Assembly (NCBI GenBank): GCA_018644935.1
Contig: JABGPL010000040.1
Location: forward strand, 1-35,749
From: Calditrichota bacterium
Lineage (GTDB): Bacteria > Electryoneota > AABM5-125-24 > Hatepunaeales > Hatepunaeaceae
Length of the DNA stretch: 35,749 bases
Direction: 5' to 3'
Under the pieces are notes generated by a model. The model was not told the DNA's origin. It did not search any database and saw only the letters and a program-made list of their open reading frames with translations. Numbering within the stretch: position 1 is the first letter of the stretch; each line of letters begins with the position of its first letter. Below are positions 1 through 8,072 of this stretch, piece after piece. Both the position numbers and the translations under genes were made by a program.

Positions 1-779
1 TTGCTAATCTGCCATGCTCCGTTTACATCTTCCCACTCCTCAGGGATTGGAACACCCGGAATGTTGTGATGCCAGCCTACAGCAACATTCGTATTAGTAC
101 GAGAAGCCTGGATGTGGTGACTATTGAACACAACATTGTCGATAATAATCGGATCTTGAACCTCCCAACGCAGCAAAATTTCGTCTGTAGCATCAATGTT
201 CCAGAGTACGAGCGATCTAAAAGTTTGGTCGTTTTCACTGCTTAAAGTTCCTGCCACATTGATTAGATTATTTACACCGATCGTACCTTTTGAAACAATT
301 GCTGTTCGGTTATCTATAGTTGGAAGTCGAACCTCCGGTCTTGGACCCACTCCCCATAAAATATTTTCAGAAATTGCGCAGTAGACCTGCTCTTCGTTCT
401 CAATGTTATGGTCAAAAAAATAGAAAACACGAGAACCAAGGACGTCTATTCCTGCGCAATATGCCTTTCTACTTTCTGAAATTCGTTCCATATTCTCTTG
501 AAGTTGTTCACTATAATTCCCTCCTCTATCAAGGAGGAAGTTATAGGCAACATGCCGTGCATTCCCTTCAGGATCGGTATTATTGCACCATGTGAAGTGG
601 ATCGTATTGTTGTCATCTTTGAGGATTGTCCTTTCAACTGTCGAGCTAATACGAAAAATTGCGTGAGTCTCTCCGACAATGTATGCCTCACCAAGAGCTA
701 CATCTTGAGCGGTGAGAGAATAAGAAAGGAGTAACAGACAAACTGTTACCGTTGAAAAAATGAAATTGATTGTACGCAT
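1..779 (-). CDS. Secreted protein of unknown function, C-terminus cut by the window edge
   Basis: The frame stays open for 259 codons from an ATG at 779 to the window edge, so the C-terminal end is missing. An AGAGAGG ribosome binding site lies about 8 bases upstream of the ATG. The product begins MRTINFIFSTVTVCLLLLSY and continues to LTAQD, a typical signal peptide with cleavage near residue 24. The rest reads like a beta-rich extracellular protein, with segments such as TIHFTWCNNTDPEGN and NIENEEQVYCAIS. I recognise no catalytic motif or family. Many T9SS cargo genes surround it, so a sorting domain beyond the edge is plausible, but that is inference. It is followed on the same strand by the methyltransferase promoter region at 780-967. 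The open frame, signal peptide and ribosome binding site make it a confident gene of unknown role. Confidence 0.8.
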   Translation of the reverse strand, partial: MRTINFIFSTVTVCLLLLSYSLTAQDVALGEAYIVGETHAIFRISSTVERTILKDDNNTIHFTWCNNTDPEGNARHVAYNFLLDRGGNYSEQLQENMERISESRKAYCAGIDVLGSRVFYFFDHNIENEEQVYCAISENILWGVGPRPEVRLPTIDNRTAIVSKGTIGVNNLINVAGTLSSENDQTFRSLVLWNIDATDEILLRWEVQDPIIIDNVVFNSHHIQASRTNTNVAVGWHHNIPGVPIPEEWEDVNGAWQIS

Positions 780-967
780 TGCCAACCTCTCTATGTTACT
801 ATAGCACTCATTTCAAGAGAATTACTTTCTGAATTGAATCTGAACTAACAGAAACTGATGTAGTATTACACTAAGAACTTCATTTATATATAGAAGTTAT
901 AATAATATAGAGATAATAATTGCAATTTGCAATTATTACAAAATCATTGCGGATTATAATAATTCGC

Positions 968-1687
968 CTAAAACGGTTTTTCAGCCACACAAATCAGTCT
1001 TTTACTATCATACAGAAAAGGCTCACCTTTGAGTCCCCCATAGGTTCGAATAACTTCCATGCCTGCATCTTTTAAACAAAGAGTTATCTCATCCGGATCA
1101 TAGGGACGCTGGTGATGCACCTCTTTTTTCCCGTTTGAAAAGTTAAAGGTTGTCGTTGAGAGTCTTTTTAGAGGATCAAAGTTGAGTTTCTGAGTAAATG
1201 ACTGACCCCCCAATTCGCGTTGAAACTCACCCTTCTGGCAAGTCTCATATAAAAGTGCTGTGTTGGAATCAAAAATGAAAAATCCACCGGGTTTGAGCTT
1301 AGTGGAAACATTAATCATGAATTTTTGAAGTTGCCCAATTTCTAACAGGTAGTTTATAGAGTCAAATGTGCACGTAACACAATCGAATTTTTCAGTAGTC
1401 TCTAACTCCACCATATCGGCTACCTTAAAATTGACCTGCGGGAATTCGGTAGCCTTGCTCTCAGCCATTTCGATCATCTGTGGAGAAATATCTACACCAT
1501 CAACGGTATACCCAAGTCTGGCGAGTTCTACAGCGAGTACTCCCGTACCACAACCCAGATCGAGAATGGTAACTTTATCCGGCATCTGACCCTCCAGTGT
1601 CTCACTTATCAGGCTGACATAACCAGGTGACCACTTGCCCCAGAATAAGTCATACACATGGCTGATATGTTCGTAGATTTTCCCCAT
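968..1687 (-). CDS. Class I SAM-dependent methyltransferase
   Basis: This 239-residue cytoplasmic protein has the class I Rossmann-fold methyltransferase signature. Motif I, ILDLGCGTG, is at residues 41-49 and binds S-adenosylmethionine. The acidic end of strand 2 is in VDGVDIS (62-68). VADMVEL (89-95) matches the adenine-contact loop, and LKPGGFFIFD (131-140) matches motif post-II. The length suits stand-alone methyltransferases of the Methyltransf_11/25 type. The methyl acceptor cannot be read from the sequence. A GGAG site 7 bases upstream supports the ATG at 1687. It lies between two secreted-protein genes on the same strand, each with its own gap, so it is probably transcribed alone. Confidence 0.9.
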   Translation of the reverse strand: MGKIYEHISHVYDLFWGKWSPGYVSLISETLEGQMPDKVTILDLGCGTGVLAVELARLGYTVDGVDISPQMIEMAESKATEFPQVNFKVADMVELETTEKFDCVTCTFDSINYLLEIGQLQKFMINVSTKLKPGGFFIFDSNTALLYETCQKGEFQRELGGQSFTQKLNFDPLKRLSTTTFNFSNGKKEVHHQRPYDPDEITLCLKDAGMEVIRTYGGLKGEPFLYDSKRLICVAEKPF

Positions 1688-1805
1688 CTTTGAACTCCAA
1701 ATTCAATTCGAATTCCAAAACAGGTTTTCAAAAAGAAAATCCTGTTACAAGTATTCTTAATGTAACAGGATTTTATCGTAAGTCAAGTCGGTTCAGATTT
1801 GAAAC

Positions 1806-1931
1806 ATAACATTTCCTGAAAGTATTGTCATTGCGAACGAAGTGAAGCAATCTCAAGTATTACAAATATTCAAAACGATTGCTTCGTCACAGTGTTCCTC
1901 GCCATGACAGACTTGCTTCAGGAAATGCTAT
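1806..1931. repeat. MITE-like or REP-like palindromic element, about 126 bp
   Basis: Outer arms ATAACATTTCCTGAA (from 1806) and TTCAGGAAATGCTAT (to 1931) are inverted repeats with one mismatch. Inside them, GTCATTGCGAACGAAGTGA (from 1827) pairs imperfectly with the strand running back from 1908, whose complement starts GTCATGGCGAGGAAC. The GAAGCAATC arms at 1844-1852 and 1877-1885 match exactly. No reading frame is present. The GTCATTGCGA...GAAGCAATC pattern recurs as an interspersed repeat in many unrelated bacterial genomes. The nested inverted repeats suggest a non-autonomous mobile or extragenic palindromic element. It lies just downstream of the LVIVD gene on the minus strand and could also end its transcript. 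Confidence 0.7.
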
Positions 1932-1938
1932 AAGAAAA

Positions 1939-4203
1939 TTATTTAATCAAGGTAACTTTATGAGTGCTTGAGCTAAGGTTATTGTCACCATTAATTTTCA
2001 TAAAATACACTCCTGCACTTACCGAGTTTGCACCCCAGATGTTTTGATGTACACCGGCAGGCATAACACCATTCTGAAGTTCCTGAATCTGCTTACCATT
2101 CGAGTCGTATATCACAATGGATACCGCTGATTGTGCGGGAAGATTATACCGGATTGTCGCTGTTGAGTTAAAAGGATTTGGATAGACATCAAGGATGCTG
2201 AAATTTTCAGGAATACCAACGTTTTTAGAGTTTTCATCAACAGCAAGCATTGAGTTATCAAGTATTGCCACATTAGATCCGTATGCGACATAAATAGTAG
2301 CACCATCAGCCTTAATGTCGCGAATAATATCCCCTTCACCAAAACGATAAAAACCTCTTTCCTGAAGATTTTCAGCATCTGATTTATCAAGCACAGTCAG
2401 TAAGCTTGGAGAGTTCTGCAAATACAGAAAATCATATGACACCTCGATGATTCCTGGATCAGCATATTCAAATAAACTGACATCTATCATGTCAGCTGGA
2501 TCAAATACATCAAGGATCAACAATCCGGTTTCCCGAAGGGATAAATATGCGAATTCACCACTCACCCGAATATCAACTATTTCGCTGCCAGTGTCAAACT
2601 GTCCTGCAAGTCGAGGACGGTTCGGGATGGCAATATCCACCACAATTACCTGACCACTAACAGCACCGATATAGATGTAATCTCCGACCAGATCAAATCG
2701 ATATTCACTAACACGATGTTGCCGGAGCAACACTTCTGAAAGGATTTCTGGTTGAGCAGGATTGGAAAGATCAAATGTAACCAAATATCCATTATCATTC
2801 ATATACGCAAGGTCATCCTTAATCTTGATCTGTCCGCCATGTTCAATCTGAAAAGAGGAAACTTCACTGACCTCGAGAGGATCTGATATGTCATATACTA
2901 TCAGTCCTGAGTCATTCAAGACACATGCAAAGTCACTTTCAATGTCTATGCCTTTGGCCAAAATGTTATTGGTCGATGTCAGTGTCGCGTTTGCTGGATT
3001 CGAAATGTCCATTATGTGTATTTTTTCATCGCTTGATCCGTATTCGGATTCGTGCTCGACCACATAAAGATTGTTGCCGGATAAGTCGACATGCCTCGCA
3101 TCACCACCACTATCAAATTCTCCTATTTCCACAGGAAATTCAGGATCGGAATAATCCATGACCTTCAATCCCTTTCCGAGCGAAACTAAAATACTTTCAC
3201 CAATAGGCTCAATTCCGGTCGGGAACTTGCTGCTCCAAGCTTCGTTTCGTCCGAGAAAAACCGGATTGTTCGGGTCGCCGACATCAATGGCATTTACATA
3301 ACCATTGGTTGGTGAGCCATCGCACCAATCGAGTTTCTCTGCAAAATAAAGTACATCACCAACTTTCGATAGGTCGTAAATTGTTACAACACAGCCACCT
3401 TCGGTAAACACCTCACCCATTATTTGTATGTTTTCCAGGTCAGAGACATCTAAGCAGACTACATAATTGTAATCCAAAACATATGCAACATCTCCCTCAA
3501 CGATGATTCTGTTGTTGCCTCCGAAACTCTCATCCGGGAAAGTGCTCATTAACTCAATGTTATCCGGATCGGAGATGTTAAGGATGAGAATGTCTTCTCG
3601 AACTAAAATATATGCAATGTCACCCGTAATAAAAATGTCCTGTACAAAGTCATCAACACCCCAGAATTCCGACAATTCCGGACTCTGTGGATCTGTGAAA
3701 TCCATTACGAATAATTGGCTGTGGCTCTCGTCCCACGGGTTATCAGTGACTGAAAAATAGATCCTGTTTCCATTGATTAGGAACTGAGAGAACACCCCGT
3801 TTTCTAACTGTGTGTAGGATTGCAGCTCCGGATGCGTGGCGTCCTGAATTGAGTAAACTGCCATATGGTTTTCCACTCGATCCTGATCACCCGAAATTTT
3901 GTTTGAGTATGCAATAAACAGTAACTCGGACTCAATTTTAGCTGAGATCGCACCGGTATAAGCCTCACCAAATGCTCCAATCGGAGTTGGATTATTTACA
4001 TCTGATATATCAACAATTTTTATGCCTGTTTTGCCGGTTGATACGTAAGCAACGTCCCCGTATAAGGTAATGTCGGATGAATAGTCCCATCTATCAAAGG
4101 CATACCCGACCAACTCAACGTTCTGACTCTCGTCAGCTAAAGCACTGCTGTATATGACAAACATCGCGATTAACGCGACAAAAATTACGTTCTGAATCTT
4201 CAT
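1939..4203 (-). CDS. LVIVD-repeat surface protein with T9SS type A sorting domain
   Basis: This 754-residue secreted protein has a signal peptide, MKIQNVIFVALIAMFVIYSS, ending near ALA-D. Most of the chain is made of degenerate repeats of about 40-50 residues with the pattern GDVAYV...GIKIVDISDVNNP (for example SGEFAYLSL, GLLILDVFDP). These match the LVIVD repeat, which is thought to form a beta-propeller-like surface scaffold. The last 90 residues hold the motif VYPNPFNSTATIRYNLP (from about 673) and end in KVTLIK. This is the type A sorting domain that directs cargo through T9SS and is usually removed at the surface. An AGGA site about 8 bases before the ATG at 4203 supports the start. The ligand is unknown. 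It is divergent from the T9SS gene at 4507. Confidence 0.9.
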   Translation of the reverse strand: MKIQNVIFVALIAMFVIYSSALADESQNVELVGYAFDRWDYSSDITLYGDVAYVSTGKTGIKIVDISDVNNPTPIGAFGEAYTGAISAKIESELLFIAYSNKISGDQDRVENHMAVYSIQDATHPELQSYTQLENGVFSQFLINGNRIYFSVTDNPWDESHSQLFVMDFTDPQSPELSEFWGVDDFVQDIFITGDIAYILVREDILILNISDPDNIELMSTFPDESFGGNNRIIVEGDVAYVLDYNYVVCLDVSDLENIQIMGEVFTEGGCVVTIYDLSKVGDVLYFAEKLDWCDGSPTNGYVNAIDVGDPNNPVFLGRNEAWSSKFPTGIEPIGESILVSLGKGLKVMDYSDPEFPVEIGEFDSGGDARHVDLSGNNLYVVEHESEYGSSDEKIHIMDISNPANATLTSTNNILAKGIDIESDFACVLNDSGLIVYDISDPLEVSEVSSFQIEHGGQIKIKDDLAYMNDNGYLVTFDLSNPAQPEILSEVLLRQHRVSEYRFDLVGDYIYIGAVSGQVIVVDIAIPNRPRLAGQFDTGSEIVDIRVSGEFAYLSLRETGLLILDVFDPADMIDVSLFEYADPGIIEVSYDFLYLQNSPSLLTVLDKSDAENLQERGFYRFGEGDIIRDIKADGATIYVAYGSNVAILDNSMLAVDENSKNVGIPENFSILDVYPNPFNSTATIRYNLPAQSAVSIVIYDSNGKQIQELQNGVMPAGVHQNIWGANSVSAGVYFMKINGDNNLSSSTHKVTLIK

Positions 4204-4435
4204 AATTAGTCCTGTTCAGAGGGAAGAAAAACTGCAACTGTGAGAATTGTATAAAATCTCTGTCTATATAAATACGAGTTGTGGGTGGAAATTGTTTACA
4301 GATCAAGTCATACTGAAAATTTAATTGATTTTCACAGTGTGACTTTGTACTTTCAAGTACATGTTATCTGCTTATTATAATAGAACATATAATCATTTTT
4401 TTGGAATAATAGTTATTCGAATTGTTACTTTCTAC

Positions 4436-4464
4436 TTGACATTAACTCAGCCCATAGGTATATT
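4436..4464 (+). promoter_or_regulatory. Sigma70-type promoter for the 4507 gene
   Basis: TTGACA (4436-4441), a 17-base spacer and TATATT (4459-4464) match the housekeeping -35/-10 pattern with one mismatch. The start point would fall near 4471, leaving a leader of about 35 bases with the GGAG at 4496-4499 before the ATG at 4507. The prediction rests on sequence alone. Confidence 0.6.
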
Positions 4465-4506
4465 ATTTCTATGGAGGAATGTTTAGTTCACAATATGGAG
4501 AGTATT

Positions 4507-7500
4507 ATGAAAACTTCGATTAAACAACTGTGTTTGATACTTTTACTGACAGTGTTTATCTCAACTACTGCGTCTGCCGTCGAAATATTTGTCTGGCAAC
4601 ATGACAATAATCTTGCAGTAGCAGATCCGGTGATTGGTGGAAATTTAACAGCCACCCAGGCTGTAACCCGTACATTGGATGCAGAAGACATTGATTACAC
4701 ACTTAACCGACAATTACCGGATAACCTTGCAGAATATGATGTCGTAATTACGTGTCTTAGTTTCTATTGCCCTGGTTGAGGCGGCGGTACCCCTGCGAGT
4801 CGGATCGACTCTAACGATGAAGATATATTAATTGCCTACCTCGAAGCAAACCGCGGTCTCTACATAGAAGGAAATGACTGGTGTGCAGATCACCGCAACG
4901 AAGACATTTTCCCTTATTTCAATATAGAATTTGAAGGATTCAGCGCTGATAATGCAGTGCGAACTCTGGATTCCGATGAAGAATGCACATTTGGAGAAAG
5001 AGCATTCGGATATCAAACCGGAAATTATGCTGCTAATCGACCGGATCATGTTTCACCGGGAGAGTGTGCTGAGACAATCCTAACGTGTAACGCCGGGAAT
5101 GTCCGTGGTGTATTCCATGATGCTAGAGCTTATCGAACCTATGCACAATGCGTTTCGTTTGTTGGGATGAATAACAGCCGTGATTTCAACCGCGCCGAGT
5201 TCCTCATTGATATAATAAATGAGCTTGCCGGATATGACGGTCGCATTTCCGGGCAGGTATTGAACAATATGACTGGAGAGCCTGTTGAAGGCGCGAGAGT
5301 TGAGGTCATGGGTTGCAATCTTATTGCAATTACTGATGAAGAAGGCATGTATGAGATAAATCCCCTGCCTTACGCGGAATTTGAAATTCAAATTACCGGT
5401 TTTGGTTATACAACCCATACAACTGAAGTCCTGAATTTTGACGGTGAAAATGTGCTGGAGCTTGATTACAGGCTCCTCCATCCTGAATTGGCACTGAACC
5501 CCGAAGTCCTTTCCCTTGAATTGGAGCAGGATGATTTCAGTACCTCAGAGATTGTGATCTCAAATGCAGGTGATGGACCTTTAGAATACTCCACACGAGT
5601 GCGGTCAAGTATCGTACCGGGGCAACTTTGGTCAGTAATGACAGAATTTGATGCAGGCCAGAGACTGGAAGACACACGCCTGCAGGCAGCGATTTACTTC
5701 CAGGATTATTACTGGTTCGCCGGGGGCAATAGTGGTGCTCGAGAACCGAATATGTATTACAAAGTAAATCGTGATGGTGAAGTCGTTGATCAGTGGCTTC
5801 AAAACACAGAGAGCAACTATGGCTGGCGTGATTTGACAACGGATGGTGAGTATATTTATGCTGCCGACTCTGATCATCTAACTCAAATTGATCCTGAGAC
5901 AGGCGAAGCAACAGATTTTGAAATTCCCACACCGTTCAGGCCAACCTATTCCGTAACTTACGATCCAGCGAATGATCTGTTCTGGGTTTGTTCAAGCACG
6001 AGTAATCTTGTCGCTATTGACAGAGAAGGTGAAACAATAGCTGAAATCAATAACGGCAGGAGATTCCGAATTAATGGTCTATGTTGGAATGAAAACGATC
6101 CTGATGGCTATAACCTCTACATAATGTCTCGAGACTCCGAAAGGCAACAGGAGTTGGTAAAGGTCAATACAGAGGATGGAGAATCTCAAAATGTTATTAT
6201 GTTCTCAGATTTTGAGGAAGAGGCAACTGGTGGCGGAGAGATAACAACAGAGTTGTTCCCATTCACGACAACGCTGGTTCTGCAAATGCAGGGAAGGGAA
6301 GATTATCTCCGTGCGTTTGAAGCTGGCAGCGATTTCTACTGGGTCGGAGTTGATCCCCCTGAGGCAGTCATCGATGCTGAAGGCAACATAGAAATGGAGA
6401 TTGCCATTGCGACAGAGGATCTGCGGGATGATCAGGAATATCAGGCTTACATCCACTTCGAGCATAACACGATGGAAGAGGAAGCTATCTGTATCGAGAT
6501 CCTTCTCACCCTGGGAGAGCCCGGTCTTGGAATGCAGGATCTGACCGTACCAATGCCTGAAGGATGGAGCATCATTTCAATTAATGTAGATCCCATGGAT
6601 TTCTATGCGAATGAAGATGCGAATGGTCCTGACATAATTCAGATGTGTGATCAGCTAAGAATTGATGATCGTAATCACCATGTTGAAATTCTAAAGGATG
6701 ACCTGGGTCGTTTCTATTCTCCTGCATTCGGGTTCAACAATATTCCATACTGGAAATTGGATGAAGGATATCAAGTCAAAGTCGATGAAGACGTCGAAGC
6801 CGATTGGTCAGGAGTCCCCATCCCTGCAGACTCAGATGTTGAGCTCTTAGAAGGATGGAATCTGATTGCCTATTTCCCAACATACAATCTCGATGCGAGT
6901 GGCCCCGATTTTTATGCACTGTCGCCGATAATTGATGTTGTTGAGTTAGCCAAAGACGGAATCGGCAGGTTTATGTTACCTGAAATGAATTTCTCCAACA
7001 TGGTACCTTGGCAGGAAACTGAAGGGTATCAGGTCAAAGTTTCAGAAGACGTAACCCTGAACTATCCTGCTGAAGGCGAGGAAGTCGCCAGCAGTAATAG
7101 TAATTCCGAGAACCGTCCATCGCTTAACACTGGCATTAACATGAGCGTATTGGTCAGTTCACAGCTAACATTTGGCAGCGAAATAACAGCGATTGACAAA
7201 TCGGGCCGGATTGTAGGAACAGGCTCGGTTGACTCAGACGGTTATTGTGGATTAGCAATTTGGGGTGATGATCCCACGACGGAAATGGTTGATGGACTGC
7301 TTGCAGGTGAAGAATTCAGTTTGAAATCGGACAATGGAAACTATCTTGTCCCTCAGAAGTTCACAAGAGGCACCGATCTGACTTTCGAGACAGACGGTTA
7401 CACCGCACTGGAGATTTCCTCGCAGAGTTTTGCGCCCGACGTTTACGCGCTTTCCGAAGCCTATCCAAACCCGTTCAACAACGTCACAAGGTTACAGTAT

Positions 7501-7701
7501 AACCTCCCAGCGAGCGGACACGTCAGCATCACAGTAAACGACATTGCCGGAAGAACAGTAGCAACGCTCGTAAACACAAATCAGCAGGCAGGATCACATC
7601 AGGCAGTATGGGATGCCACATCCCAATCCTCCGGTATTTACCTCCTGCAAATGAAAGCTGGTGACTTCACAGCAGTCAAGAAGGTCATGCTCGTGAAATA
7701 A
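4507..7701 (+). CDS. Large T9SS-secreted surface protein interrupted by an in-frame TGA at codon 91
   Basis: The start is the ATG at 4507, with GGAG 7 bases upstream and a signal peptide beginning MKTSIKQLCLILLLTVFIST. An in-frame ATG at 4471 lacks these features. The frame is open to 4776, meets TGA at 4777-4779, and stays open in the same frame to 7701. Protein-like sequence continues directly after the stop (GGGTPASRIDSNDED). The first possible restart is a GTG at 4957 inside conserved-looking sequence. Beyond the N-terminal domain come a carboxypeptidase-regulatory-like domain (about residues 245-320, GRISGQVLNNMTGEPVEGA), a propeller-like stretch (about 360-600), and two tandem copies of a GW-N-IS/IAY...EGYQVKV module. 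It ends in a type A T9SS sorting domain (AYPNPFNNVTRLQYNLP near 985). Either the gene is a pseudogene or strain variant, the base is an error, or the TGA is read through. The function is probably surface structural. Confidence 0.8.
4797..4811 (+). other. Hairpin just downstream of the in-frame TGA (possible recoding element)
   Basis: GAGTCG (4797-4802) and CGACTC (4806-4811) form a perfect 6-bp stem with loop GAT. The loop starts 23 bases after the TGA at 4777-4779 and its first base is G. These values fall within the loose published description of bacterial SECIS elements: a short stem, a small apical loop with a G in its first two positions, and roughly 16-37 bases from the UGA. The same bases encode SRIDS, so the pairing may be accidental. 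Confidence 0.3.
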
Positions 7702-7778
7702 GATTAAGGAGTGACATCAGCTCTCTAAGAGTGGTGTTAGGTGCCCTCACTAGGCACGCTTATTCAAAAATTACACAC

Positions 7779-7812
7779 AGAACGGCATCCCGTCTAATCG
7801 GGATGCCGTTCT
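7779..7812. terminator. Strong bidirectional terminator-like hairpin
   Basis: AGAACGGCATCCCG (7779-7792) is perfectly complementary to CGGGATGCCGTTCT (7799-7812) across a TCTAAT loop. GCGTTTTC follows on the plus strand, and AAAAATT precedes it, giving a T run on the minus strand. It sits between the convergent genes ending at 7701 (plus) and 8073 (minus), where a shared terminator is expected. Confidence 0.7.
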
Positions 7813-7821
7813 GCGTTTTCG

Positions 7822-7989
7822 TAGGGACACATCGCCATGTGCCCTATCCTTGCAATAAAGAGTTATAATCCGAATAATTGACAGATATGCAGTAACGTCT
7901 CTCCGGCCTTGCGCCGGAGTCCATAGAAGCTGCTGTAGATGAAATTGGAAGCAATCTGTCCGAGCGTATTGAGTGCGCGCTTCAGCGCG
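7822..7989. repeat. Cluster of three small palindromes in a non-coding gap
   Basis: The gap from 7702 to 8072 has no convincing gene. Besides the terminator it holds three further hairpins. TAGGGACACAT (7822-7832) pairs with ATGTGCCCTA (7837-7846). CTCCGGC (7901-7907) pairs with GCCGGAG (7913-7919). CGCGC (7976-7980) pairs with GCGCG (7985-7989) across TTCA. They look like dispersed extragenic palindromes rather than an RNA gene. Confidence 0.5.
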
Positions 7990-8072
7990 TCCACCCTCTA
8001 ACAAAATAGCAGAGGTCTACACGCTATAGCACCCACTCAACACCTGATTCAAATACTGACCAGCATTATAAA

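Noticed and set aside
4471..4506. Upstream ATG as start for the T9SS gene
   Set aside because: It falls at the predicted transcription start, has no Shine-Dalgarno sequence, and would place a polar extension before the signal peptide.
7771..8004. Open frame of 77 codons on the minus strand
   Set aside because: It runs through a terminator hairpin and several palindromes, has no ribosome binding site and no recognisable domain.
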